A stretch of 11,369 nt of DNA from an uncultured Dysosmobacter sp. (GTDB lineage: Bacteria > Bacillota > Clostridia > Oscillospirales > Oscillospiraceae), in NCBI GenBank assembly GCA_934504065.1, contig CAKSVQ010000068.1:1-11369 (forward strand), in the 5' to 3' direction. Of this stretch, positions 1-6,655 are shown one piece after another. Within the stretch, counting starts at the first letter, position 1; each line of letters starts with the position of its first letter. Both the position numbers and the translations under genes were made by a program. The notes beneath the pieces are model-generated. The model saw only the letters and a program-made list of their open reading frames with translations. It had not been told where the DNA came from and did not search any database.

Positions 1-100
1 TCGCGGCGATACGATTCCCGGCGCTGTTCGCGCCGCCAATCGTGCCGCTTCCTCGAAACAGCCTCGCTTCATCCGCCACCGACGGCGCTTCGGCTGTTTC

Positions 101-282
101 CACACGCTCCGCGCAAGGAGGAACCAGTGAAACGCTTTTCACTGGTGACGGAAATACTGGGAGGCCCGCAGGCCGAGACAGTAAAAGTGTTTTCTGCCAC
201 GCACATGTCGTGGCAGAAAACCGATTTCATTACTTTTGCGTTTCCGAACGCGAAACTCTGCGAGCCCCTTTCTACAAGCTAA
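101..282 (+). repeat. Intergenic hairpin repeat, copy A
   Basis: This copy matches 10431-10543 in two blocks. The first is the identical 16-mer CACACGCTCCGCGCAA (101-116, matching 10431-10446). The second is about 95 bases from AAAGTG at 184 to near 282 (matching 10445-10543), with roughly 15 substitutions and small indels by hand alignment. Copy A carries about 67 extra bases between the blocks (117-183), including a perfect 10-bp hairpin. The second block has two stems: 189-201/209-221 with loop CACATGT, and 234-242/247-255 with loop TCCG. Base changes between copies keep the pairs. It encodes no transposase and could be a small non-autonomous element or a palindromic repeat family; the family name is unknown to me. 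Confidence 0.75.
123..146. repeat. Perfect 10-bp hairpin specific to repeat copy A
   Basis: ACCAGTGAAA at 123-132 is exactly complementary to TTTCACTGGT at 137-146, with loop CGCT. It sits inside the roughly 67-base segment that copy A has and copy B lacks. This suggests the repeat family is built from modules that can be gained or lost. Confidence 0.7.
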
Positions 283-323
283 CGCCCTCCGGCGCACTGC
301 ACCGGAGGGCGTTTCAAGTTTTC
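281..323. terminator. Strong GC-rich hairpin, probable intrinsic terminator
   Basis: AACGCCCTCCGG (281-292) pairs perfectly over 12 bases with CCGGAGGGCGTT (302-313) around a 9-base loop. Read rightward it is followed by TTTCAAGTTTTC, an interrupted T-tract, so it could end a gene lying left of the window. Read leftward it begins about 27 bases past the stop codon of the short-chain dehydrogenase, but only GTTAGCTTG follows, so U-tract support in that direction is weak. It may act in both directions. Confidence 0.55.
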
Positions 324-339
324 ACTGCAAATCCGTTTT

Positions 340-1101
340 TCAGGTCTTTGCCAGCTTGACCATCAGCTTGACCGGGGTCACCTTTGCCAACACCCGGTAG
401 AACTTATAGAACAGGCGGGGCGTATAAATGGTGCGCCCCGCGCGGGCCGCCCGCAACGCGCCGCCTGCCACCCGCACCTGATCGCAGTAGGGCAGCATGG
501 AAAACATTTTGGAATTTCCGGCGATACCGCCCACATCCAGAAACTCCGTCTGCATGGGGCCGGGGCACACGGCCGTAGCGCTGATGCCCCTGGGCCGCAG
601 CTCTTCCGCAAGTCCCACGGTAAAGGACGAGACATACGCCTTGGAGGCGGAGTACACCGTCATCCGCGGGTTGGGGCAAAACGACGCAATGGAGCTGACA
701 TTCAGCGCGCAGCTGCCGGAGGGCATAAACGGCACGGTCATGTTGGTCACCGCCGTCAGCGCCCGCAGGTTCAAGTCGATCATCCGGGTCTGGAGAGCGG
801 TATCTGTCTCGCCGATATTGCCCAGATACCCGCACCCGGCGTTGTTCACCAGCAGCACGACCTCCGGCTGCTCGGCACGGAGCTTTTCCTGATACGCCAT
901 AAAGCTCATGGGGTCACACAGATCAAGGCCCATGCACACCGCGCTTTTGCCCATGGGCAGCGCGGCGGCAAGCTCCTCCAGCCGATCCTTCCGGCGGGCG
1001 ATGAGCCAGTAGCACTCCACCTCAGGAAACACATCGGCGATCTGGCGCACGATCTCCCGCCCGAGGCCAGAGGACGCACCCGTCACAATGGCCGTTTTCA
1101 T
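340..1101 (-). CDS. Short-chain dehydrogenase/reductase (SDR), classical type
   Basis: A 253-residue NAD(P)-dependent oxidoreductase of the classical SDR family; the substrate cannot be read from sequence. The Rossmann cofactor motif TGASSGLG is at residues 7-14, NNAG at 86-89, the catalytic serine at about 137 in NVSS, and the catalytic Tyr150 and Lys154 in YSASK. The PG motif follows at 180-181. All catalytic residues are present, so it should be an active enzyme. Arg36-Arg37 after the second strand would favour NADP(H), which is an inference. The C-terminus (about 228-253) is basic and hydrophobic, as in DltE/YqjQ-like members that may touch the membrane. The ATG has GGAGG at 1109-1113 with 7-base spacing. 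It is the last gene of the smpB unit, 18 bases after the cyclophilin. Confidence 0.9.
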   Translation of the reverse strand: MKTAIVTGASSGLGREIVRQIADVFPEVECYWLIARRKDRLEELAAALPMGKSAVCMGLDLCDPMSFMAYQEKLRAEQPEVVLLVNNAGCGYLGNIGETDTALQTRMIDLNLRALTAVTNMTVPFMPSGSCALNVSSIASFCPNPRMTVYSASKAYVSSFTVGLAEELRPRGISATAVCPGPMQTEFLDVGGIAGNSKMFSMLPYCDQVRVAGGALRAARAGRTIYTPRLFYKFYRVLAKVTPVKLMVKLAKT

Positions 1102-1119
1102 AGCCCGTCCTCCCTTTTT

Positions 1120-1644
1120 TCAGTGGGTCTCCGGCGTGGGATAATCCACGCCCTGCGTGTCCACCCGGATGGAAGCGATCACCACGTCTTTTTTGGGCTT
1201 GTCATTCATCATGTTCCGGGGCACCCGGGAAATATCGATGGCGATATCCGCCCCGTCGGTCACCTGACCAAAGGCGGCATACTGCCCGTCAAGATGGGGC
1301 GCGGGCGCGACCATGATGAAGAACTGGCTCCCGGCGGAGTTGGGCGCCATGGTGCGGGCCATGGACAGCACGCCCGTGGTATGCACCAGATCGTTCTGGC
1401 GGAAGCCGTTGGCGGCGAACTCCCCGTTGATCTCATAGCCGGGGCCGCCCATGCCGTTGCCGTTGGGGCAGCCGCCTTGGATCATGAAGCCGGGGATGAC
1501 CCGGTGGAAGATCAGCCCATCATAAAAGCCCTTGTTGGCAAGGGAGATGAAGTTGTTGACGGTGTTGGGCGCTTTTTCAGGATACAGCTCGGCGGTCATC
1601 ACGCGGCCGTCCTCCATGGTGATGGTTGCAATCGGATTACTCAT
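1120..1644 (-). CDS. Peptidyl-prolyl cis-trans isomerase, cyclophilin type, cytoplasmic
   Basis: A 174-residue single-domain cyclophilin that catalyses cis-trans isomerisation of X-Pro peptide bonds. Diagnostic motifs are FHRVIPGFMIQGG at 46-58 (Phe46, catalytic Arg48, Gln56) and GSQFFI at 105-110. The HLDG segment (117-120) puts His where human CypA has Trp121, a common bacterial change that usually lowers cyclosporin affinity (family knowledge). There is no signal peptide, membrane segment or lipobox, so it is cytosolic. The start ATG is preceded by AAAGGA at 1654-1659, 9 bases upstream. It begins one base after the smpB stop codon, which suggests tight co-expression. The tail past about residue 162 (QGVDYPTPETH) is a short polar extension. 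Confidence 0.93.
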   Translation of the reverse strand: MSNPIATITMEDGRVMTAELYPEKAPNTVNNFISLANKGFYDGLIFHRVIPGFMIQGGCPNGNGMGGPGYEINGEFAANGFRQNDLVHTTGVLSMARTMAPNSAGSQFFIMVAPAPHLDGQYAAFGQVTDGADIAIDISRVPRNMMNDKPKKDVVIASIRVDTQGVDYPTPETH

Positions 1645-1645
1645 A

Positions 1646-2119
1646 TTATCGGTTCCTTTCTTTCATCGTTCTGTCGATCTCGCGCTTGGCGTCCCGCTGG
1701 GCGGTGGCCGCGCGCTTGTCGTAATTCTTCTTGCCCTTGCACAGGCCGATCTCCACCTTGACCCGGGAGTCCTTAAAATAAACGGACAGGGGCACCAGCG
1801 TATATCCGTCCTGCTTGATGAGGGCGTGGAGCTTGCGGATTTCCCGCTTGTGCATCAGAAGCCGCCGCGTCCGAACGGGGTCGCGGTTGAAAATGTTGCC
1901 CTTTTCATAGGGCGAGATATGCAGGCTGTGCACGAAAAGTTCGCCGTCCTTCACAGTGCAGTAAGAGTCCTTCAGGTTCAGCGTGCCTGCCCGGATGGAC
2001 TTGACCTCCGTGCCGAACAGTTCGATTCCGGCCTCGTACCGCTCCTCCACAAAATAATCATGAAAGGCCTTTCGGTTCTGGGCCGCGATCTTGATCCCCT
2101 TTTTCTCCGTGGGGCTCAC
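1646..2119 (-). CDS. smpB: SsrA-binding protein SmpB
   Basis: SmpB binds tmRNA (SsrA) and carries it to stalled ribosomes for trans-translation. The hallmark start IAAQNRKAFHDYFVEE, the GTEVKSIRAG segment and the central HISPYEKGN/RTRRLLMHK region are all present. The C-terminal basic tail (KKNYDKRAATAQRDAKREIDR) follows the family pattern. I chose the GTG at 2117-2119, giving 157 residues, the usual SmpB length. The frame stays open upstream to a TTG at 2192-2194, but that would add 25 non-family residues and lies upstream of a good leftward promoter whose start site should be near 2146. The ribosome binding site for the GTG is weak (GGAAAGAG close to the start), so the exact start is less certain than the identity. 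It is the first gene of smpB-PPIase-SDR. Confidence 0.93.
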   Translation of the reverse strand: MSPTEKKGIKIAAQNRKAFHDYFVEERYEAGIELFGTEVKSIRAGTLNLKDSYCTVKDGELFVHSLHISPYEKGNIFNRDPVRTRRLLMHKREIRKLHALIKQDGYTLVPLSVYFKDSRVKVEIGLCKGKKNYDKRAATAQRDAKREIDRTMKERNR

Positions 2120-2152
2120 CTCTTTCCATGGGACGATCCCAATATTGGGTGT

Positions 2153-2181
2153 AGTATACCATACATGGGCAAATTCTTCAA
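2153..2181 (-). promoter_or_regulatory. Predicted sigma-A promoter for smpB operon (extended -10)
   Basis: On the minus strand, TTGAAG (2176-2181) is followed after exactly 17 bases by TATACT (2153-2158). The bases just before the -10 are TGG, giving an extended -10. Initiation near 2146 would give a leader of about 27 bases to the smpB GTG. This position is the main argument for the short SmpB start. Confidence 0.75.
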
Positions 2182-2187
2182 GTGGAC

Positions 2188-2216
2188 TTTCCAACTGCAG
2201 CGTGATGTGGTATACT
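2188..2216 (+). promoter_or_regulatory. Predicted sigma-A promoter for nudF-walRK operon (extended -10)
   Basis: TTTCCA (2188-2193) lies 17 bases from TATACT (2211-2216), which is preceded by TGG as an extended -10. The -35 is only a partial match. The -10 region GGTATACTA (2209-2217) is the exact inverted copy of 2152-2160 in the divergent smpB promoter. The leader to the Nudix ATG at 2262 would be about 40 bases. No clear WalR box (two TGTWAH half-sites 5 bases apart) was seen. Confidence 0.65.
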
Positions 2217-2261
2217 ATTTTATTATATCATTCATCATTCAGACAAGAGGAGTTTACGAAT

Positions 2262-2810
2262 ATGCTCAAAGATAAAGATCTGGTGGAAAAAACATTGCGC
2301 CGCGAGGAAAAATTCCACGGAAAAATTCTGGACGTGCACGTGGATGAGGTGCTGCTGCCCAACGGCAAGACTGCCCAGCGGGAGGTAGTGGAGCACGTGG
2401 ACGGCGCGGCTGTGCTGGCGCTGGATGATCGGAACAATGTGCTCACCGTCACTCAGTACCGCTACGTATTCGGCAAAACGCTGCTGGAATTGCCCGCCGG
2501 AAAACTGGACCCCGGCGAGGACCCTGTCACCGGAGCGCTGCGGGAGCTGAAGGAGGAGACCGGAGCGGTGCCGGACGTGTTTTTGCCGCTGGGGCGCATC
2601 ATCCCCGCCCCCGGCTGCTACGGCGAGGTGCTGCACCTGTTCCTTGCCCGGGGACTGCATATGGAGCAGCAAAACCTTGACCCCGACGAATTTCTCAATG
2701 TGGAGCGCATCCCCTTTGATGAAATGGTGCACCGCTGCCTCAACGGCGAAATCGAAGACGCCAAGACCGTGGCCGCCGTGCTGCGGGCCAAGGTACAGCT
2801 GAATCTGTGA
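2262..2810 (+). CDS. nudF: Nudix hydrolase, ADP-ribose pyrophosphatase family
   Basis: A 182-residue Nudix enzyme, predicted to split ADP-ribose into AMP and ribose-5-phosphate. The full Nudix box GX5EX7REUXEEXGU is intact at residues 80-102 (GKLDPGE ... RELKEETGA), with the metal-binding glutamates. The LELPAGK lead-in, the PNGK segment near 33-36, the PAPGCYGE stretch after the box (the ADPRase-type Pro 16 residues beyond it) and the length all match Bacillus NudF-like proteins. The ATG at 2262 follows GAGGAG (2247-2252) by 9 bases; the open frame upstream crosses the promoter and is not coding. It ends 25 bases before walR with no terminator between, so it probably heads the wal transcript. 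Substrate preference is inferred from family resemblance. Confidence 0.9.
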   Translation: MLKDKDLVEKTLRREEKFHGKILDVHVDEVLLPNGKTAQREVVEHVDGAAVLALDDRNNVLTVTQYRYVFGKTLLELPAGKLDPGEDPVTGALRELKEETGAVPDVFLPLGRIIPAPGCYGEVLHLFLARGLHMEQQNLDPDEFLNVERIPFDEMVHRCLNGEIEDAKTVAAVLRAKVQLNL

Positions 2811-2835
2811 ACAACGCAAATGCTGGGAGGCTTCT

Positions 2836-3540
2836 ATGGATAAACAAAAAACCGTTTTGATCGTGGAAGACGAAAAAAACATTGTGGATATTCTGCGCTT
2901 CAACCTCCAGCGGGAGGGCTATCGCACCTGCGAGGCCTACGACGGGGAGGACGGACTGCAAAAGGCCCACACGGAAAACCCGGACCTCATTCTGCTGGAC
3001 GTGATGCTGCCCAAAATGATCGGCTTTGACGTGTGCAAGGCTCTGCGCGGTGAGGGCAACAATGTGCCCGTTATCATCCTCACCGCCCGGGAAGAAGAAG
3101 CGGACAAGGTGCTGGGGCTGGAGATCGGCGCAGACGACTATATCACCAAGCCCTTTTCCATGCGGGAGCTCATCGCCCGGGTAAAGGCCAACATCCGCCG
3201 CACCGATATGGCTGCCGCCCCCGGCGGTTCCGGCGCGGCCATGAGCGTGACCGGTGACCTTTCCATCAATACCGACAGCCATCAGGTCTACCGAGGCGGC
3301 AAGGCCGTGGACCTGACCCAGCGGGAATATGAGCTGCTGACCTTTCTTGCAAGCCACCCCAACAAGGTCTATTCCCGCGTGGACCTGATGGAACAGGTGT
3401 GGAACTACGGTTACGTTGGCGACGACGTGCGCACCGTGGACGTGACCGTGCGCCGCCTGCGGGAAAAAATTGAAGCGGACCCTGCCAACCCCGCCTATAT
3501 TCTCACCCGCCGGGGCGCTGGCTATTACTTTGCTGTATGA
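2836..3540 (+). CDS. walR: Response regulator WalR (YycF), OmpR/PhoB family
   Basis: WalR is the DNA-binding half of the WalRK system that controls cell-wall hydrolase and envelope genes in Firmicutes. The 234-residue protein has an N-terminal receiver domain (about 5-120) with acidic Glu11/Asp12, phosphoacceptor Asp55 (in LLDVMLP), Thr83 and Lys105. A winged-helix domain follows (about 138-234) with the typical YSRVDLMEQVWNYGY and VDVTVRRLREKIE segments. The linker is Gly/Ala-rich. Thr104 in DDYITKP sits where B. subtilis WalR has Thr101, a PrkC target (recalled; untested here). The ATG has GGGAGG (2825-2830) 5 bases upstream. Its stop overlaps the first possible walK ATG. PhoB-type regulators look similar, but the yycH/yycI/yycJ neighbours settle it as WalR. 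Confidence 0.95.
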   Translation: MDKQKTVLIVEDEKNIVDILRFNLQREGYRTCEAYDGEDGLQKAHTENPDLILLDVMLPKMIGFDVCKALRGEGNNVPVIILTAREEEADKVLGLEIGADDYITKPFSMRELIARVKANIRRTDMAAAPGGSGAAMSVTGDLSINTDSHQVYRGGKAVDLTQREYELLTFLASHPNKVYSRVDLMEQVWNYGYVGDDVRTVDVTVRRLREKIEADPANPAYILTRRGAGYYFAV

Positions 3541-3560
3541 GTCCCCGGGCAAAACAGGAA

Positions 3561-3569
3561 AGAGGGGGG
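3561..3569 (+). promoter_or_regulatory. Ribosome binding site that decides the walK start
   Basis: AGAGGGGGG lies just before the ATG at 3573-3575. The earlier in-frame ATG at 3537 overlaps the walR stop (ATGA) but has no comparable purine-rich site in front. The 3573 start also places the transmembrane segment close to the N-terminus, as in other WalK proteins. Confidence 0.65.
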
Positions 3570-3572
3570 CAT

Positions 3573-5360
3573 ATGTTCCGCAGCCTGCACATGAAGCTGA
3601 CGCTCATCATGCTGCTGCTCATCACCTCGCTGATGGCGGTGGTGGGCGCGTTTTTGACCGCCAGTGTCTCCAGCTTTTTCATCAATACCTTTTATGAGCA
3701 GATGGACAGCGTCTTCACCCAGCGGGACTTTCTCTCCGACCTGCGCAGCGCCGCCGCGCAGGAAGACGCCGCCGGGCTTTTGAAGGATATGCTGGATGTG
3801 AAATCCGGCGAGTTGGGCGTGGACTACCGCTCCCGCAATTACTTCCTGCTGGACGGCGCCACCGGGGCGTATCTCTCCGGCTCTGCCGGGGAATCCGCCA
3901 TGCCCCGGGAGCAAAGCCCCAACCTGCTCACCGCCCGGAACGCCGTGGTCAGCCGCGACGAGACCACCGTGGGGGACGACAGCGACATCACCGCCGACTA
4001 TATGGACGTGGCCGTGCCCATTCTAGGCGGCGGCAACGCCTTCATTATCTACGTGCTGGACAGCAAGGACACCGTCTCCGGCCTGAACAGCCGCCTGTTC
4101 CAGATCATCACGCAGGCGCTGGTCATCGGCCTTCTGATCTCCGCCATGCTGAGCTTCCTGCTCTCCAAGACCATGGTCGGCCCCATCGAAAAGCTGACCG
4201 CCGGGGCGGTGGAGATCGCCGCCGGAAAGTTTGACAGTCCCCTGCCCGTGGAGTCCACCGACGAGATCGGCATCCTTACCGGGACCTTCAACGAAATGTC
4301 CGGTGTGTTACAGCGCACGCTGGCGGCCATGGAAAACGAACGCAACAAGCTGGATACCCTCTTCCTCCACATGACCGACGGCGTGGTGGCTTTCGACCAT
4401 GAGGGCCATGTCATCCATTGCAACCCCGCCGCAAAGTCCATGCTCCACCGCCCCAGCCGGGAGATCACGGACTATACCGAGCTGTTCGGCTCCCTCCACT
4501 CCTTTTCGGATATGCTGGCCCTGCAGCGGCCCAATTATGCCGAGGCCCAGATGGAGGTGGCAGGACGGGCGCTGGAGGTCTATCTGGCACCGTTTTCCGA
4601 TCAGGCCAGCGGCGGCGTGCTGGCGGTGCTGCATGACGTGACCGAGCACCACCGCAACGAAGAGCGCCGCAAGGAATTTGTGGCCAATGTCTCCCATGAG
4701 CTGCGCACCCCGCTGACCAATGTCCGCAGCTATGCCGAGACCCTGCGGGATTCCGGCGACGACATCCCCCGGAACATGGCCAACAGCTTCCTCGACATCA
4801 TCATCACCGAGACCGACCGCATGACCCACATCGTGCAGGACCTGCTCACCCTCAGCCGTCTGGACTCCGGAAAGGCAGAGCTGGTGCTCTCCCGCTTCCC
4901 CTTTGGGGAGGCCATTGCCAGCGTGGCCCGGGCCAACGCCATGAACGCACGGCAGCGCGGCCATGAGCTGCGCTATGACCCGCCGGAGAACCTGCCCCTC
5001 ATCGTGGGCGACCGCTCCCGTTTGGAGCAGGTGATGACCAACGTGCTGGGCAACGCCATCAAATACACGCCGGACGGCGGCCACATCCGCATCACCGCCG
5101 GGTCCACCAGCGAGACGGTGTGGATGGAGGTCAGCGACGACGGCATCGGCATCCCGGAAAAGGACCGGGAGCATATTTTCGACCGTTTCTATCGGGTGGA
5201 CAAGGCCCGCTCCCGGGAATCCGGTGGCACCGGACTGGGGCTTTCCATCGCGCTGGAGATCGTCCAGCGGCACCATGGCCGTCTGGAGCTCATGCCCCAC
5301 GAGGGCAAAGGCACCACCATCCGCCTGACGCTGCCCATCACGCAGGATCAGGCGCTCTGA
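3573..5360 (+). CDS. walK: Sensor histidine kinase WalK (YycG)
   Basis: WalK is the membrane sensor kinase that phosphorylates WalR. With the start at 3573 it has 595 residues: TM1 about 8-30, an extracytoplasmic sensor region about 31-175, TM2 about 176-197, HAMP about 198-250, PAS about 258-356, HisKA with phosphoacceptor His375 in SHELRTP, then the ATPase domain with N-box NVLGNAIKYTP (490-500), G1 DDGIGIP (522-528) and G2 GGTGLGLS (551-558). TM-sensor-TM-HAMP-PAS-HisKA-HATPase is the full WalK architecture. The EERRKEFVANVSHELRTPLT stretch is very WalK-like. A start at 3537 would add 12 residues and overlap walR by 4 bases. yycH follows 20 bases downstream, so the genes are co-transcribed. 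No catalytic residue is missing. Confidence 0.95.
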   Translation: MFRSLHMKLTLIMLLLITSLMAVVGAFLTASVSSFFINTFYEQMDSVFTQRDFLSDLRSAAAQEDAAGLLKDMLDVKSGELGVDYRSRNYFLLDGATGAYLSGSAGESAMPREQSPNLLTARNAVVSRDETTVGDDSDITADYMDVAVPILGGGNAFIIYVLDSKDTVSGLNSRLFQIITQALVIGLLISAMLSFLLSKTMVGPIEKLTAGAVEIAAGKFDSPLPVESTDEIGILTGTFNEMSGVLQRTLAAMENERNKLDTLFLHMTDGVVAFDHEGHVIHCNPAAKSMLHRPSREITDYTELFGSLHSFSDMLALQRPNYAEAQMEVAGRALEVYLAPFSDQASGGVLAVLHDVTEHHRNEERRKEFVANVSHELRTPLTNVRSYAETLRDSGDDIPRNMANSFLDIIITETDRMTHIVQDLLTLSRLDSGKAELVLSRFPFGEAIASVARANAMNARQRGHELRYDPPENLPLIVGDRSRLEQVMTNVLGNAIKYTPDGGHIRITAGSTSETVWMEVSDDGIGIPEKDREHIFDRFYRVDKARSRESGGTGLGLSIALEIVQRHHGRLELMPHEGKGTTIRLTLPITQDQAL

Positions 5361-5380
5361 CCGCGGAGCAGGAGGCAGGC

Positions 5381-6637
5381 ATGAACGACAAGCTCCGGCA
5401 GCGCCGGGATTTCATTCAAAATATCATCATCACAGTGCTCACCGTTTCCGCCGTGCTACTGTTTCTCCAGACCCAGTTCAACGCGCTGGGCCCCACCAGT
5501 CCGCTGCATCGGCTGCTGCGGGGCCCAGGCCAAAACGGCGCAAACGACGCCGCGCAGGCCCAGTCCCTTTCCGCTCCAGTGCGCTGGGCTGTGTCCAGCC
5601 CCTATGGCCGCTGCGCCGCCGCGTCCACACTGGAAACGGATGAAACGCTGCGCGGCCTTCTGCGGGAGGCGCTGGGCTCCACGGAAACATTTTCCGCCTG
5701 CGGCAAGGAAGAGTTTCTTGGTGCGCTGCAAGAGGGTGTTTCCGTTTATTTTGACTTCTTCTCTCCCCTGCCCCTGTCCGTCCTTGCGGAAAAGGCAGGG
5801 GCCTCGGCGGCGGATGAGACTGCCGCGCGGTATCTCGTCCTCTCCGGAACGGAGACGGACACCGTGCTGTACGTGTGGGATGGCGGCAAGGACTGCCGCC
5901 GCTGCACCACCGCCGTCTCCCGCAAAACGCTGGACGATACCCTTGCGGGCTATGAACTGGGCAGCGCAGCCTTTGCCATGGATCTGGACACGCCCCACGC
6001 CGACGCGCTGGCCCCCTGCTCGCTGTTTCTCTATGAAACACCCGCCCTTCCCGTCCTTACCGCGCTGACACCGGACTATGACCGGAACACGCTGCTGGCA
6101 GGGCTCGGCTTTAACCCCAACACCAAAAACAGCTATACTGACAACGACACCGAAGTCATCTCGGAGGAGGGCCGCTCCCTCCGCCTGCGCGCGGACGGAG
6201 ACATTACCTATCAGGGCGGCGACGGGACGCTGCGCATTGACTCCGCCGACACGCTCCCCACTCTGGCCGAGGCCACCGACGGCGCCGGGACGCTTGTAAG
6301 CTCCCTGCTCTCCGCTTCCGCCGGGGAAGAGGCCCTTTACCTCACCGGGGTGCGCCGCAGCGGCGAGACCACCACCGTCACCTTCGGCTATCACTCCGGC
6401 GGCGTGCCCATCCGCTTTTCCGACGGGGAGGATGCCGCCTGCGTCACGCTGGACGGCGCGGCCGTGACCGCCCTCACCCTGCGGGTGCGGCACTATGCCG
6501 CCTCGCAAAGCGATTCTGTCCTGCTGCCGCTGAAACAGGCGTTGGCCATCGCCGCCCGCTATCCCGGCTGTGAACTCCGGATCGGCTATGCCGACCGGGG
6601 CGGCGCCACCGTGGACGCCGCATGGCTGGCCGGATGA
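5381..6637 (+). CDS. yycH: YycH-like membrane-anchored regulator of WalK
   Basis: A 418-residue protein with one N-terminal membrane helix (about 11-33, after the basic NDKLRQRR start) and a long extracytoplasmic part. Position right after walK and before yycI, together with this topology, identifies it as YycH. The segment LAGLGFNPNTKNSYTDND (about 239-256), followed by EEGRSLRLRADGDITYQ, resembles the beta-rich repeat domain shared by YycH and YycI. In Bacillus these proteins bind WalK and lower its activity through the membrane, whereas in Staphylococcus aureus they activate it, so the sign here is unknown. AGGAGG (5370-5375) precedes the ATG by 5 bases. Sequence similarity to Bacillus YycH is low by eye; context carries much of the call. 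Confidence 0.75.
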   Translation: MNDKLRQRRDFIQNIIITVLTVSAVLLFLQTQFNALGPTSPLHRLLRGPGQNGANDAAQAQSLSAPVRWAVSSPYGRCAAASTLETDETLRGLLREALGSTETFSACGKEEFLGALQEGVSVYFDFFSPLPLSVLAEKAGASAADETAARYLVLSGTETDTVLYVWDGGKDCRRCTTAVSRKTLDDTLAGYELGSAAFAMDLDTPHADALAPCSLFLYETPALPVLTALTPDYDRNTLLAGLGFNPNTKNSYTDNDTEVISEEGRSLRLRADGDITYQGGDGTLRIDSADTLPTLAEATDGAGTLVSSLLSASAGEEALYLTGVRRSGETTTVTFGYHSGGVPIRFSDGEDAACVTLDGAAVTALTLRVRHYAASQSDSVLLPLKQALAIAARYPGCELRIGYADRGGATVDAAWLAG

Positions 6638-6655
6638 TCGAAAAGGAGGCCCCAC

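Larger units (their letters stand above)
1..339. other. Gene-free intergenic region made of successive inverted repeats
   Basis: No convincing gene lies here; the only open frame (42-359) crosses hairpin after hairpin, resembles no protein I know, and runs into the end of the neighbouring gene. Perfect or near-perfect inverted repeats occupy most of it: 3-48 (a three-part stem with arms at 3-7/44-48, 11-16/38-43 and 20-24/30-34), 55-63/92-100, 123-132/137-146, 189-201/209-221, 234-242/247-255 and 281-292/302-313. The part from about 101 to 282 matches a second copy near the right end of the window. The left boundary of the element is not visible because the window begins inside the structured DNA. 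Confidence 0.7.

Noticed and set aside
42..359. 105-codon open frame on the + strand
   Set aside because: It runs through successive inverted repeats, has no family resemblance, and overlaps the end of the dehydrogenase on the other strand. The repeats explain the sequence better.
2120..2194. 25-residue N-terminal extension of SmpB from TTG at 2192-2194
   Set aside because: The extra residues are not SmpB-like and the codon lies upstream of the predicted leftward transcription start near 2146.
2091..2261. Upstream extension of the Nudix frame
   Set aside because: It crosses both promoters and the start of smpB. The ATG at 2262 has a clear GAGGAG site and gives the family length.
2120..2261. 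WalR binding site upstream of the operon
   Set aside because: No pair of TGTWAH half-sites with a 5-base spacing could be found by eye.
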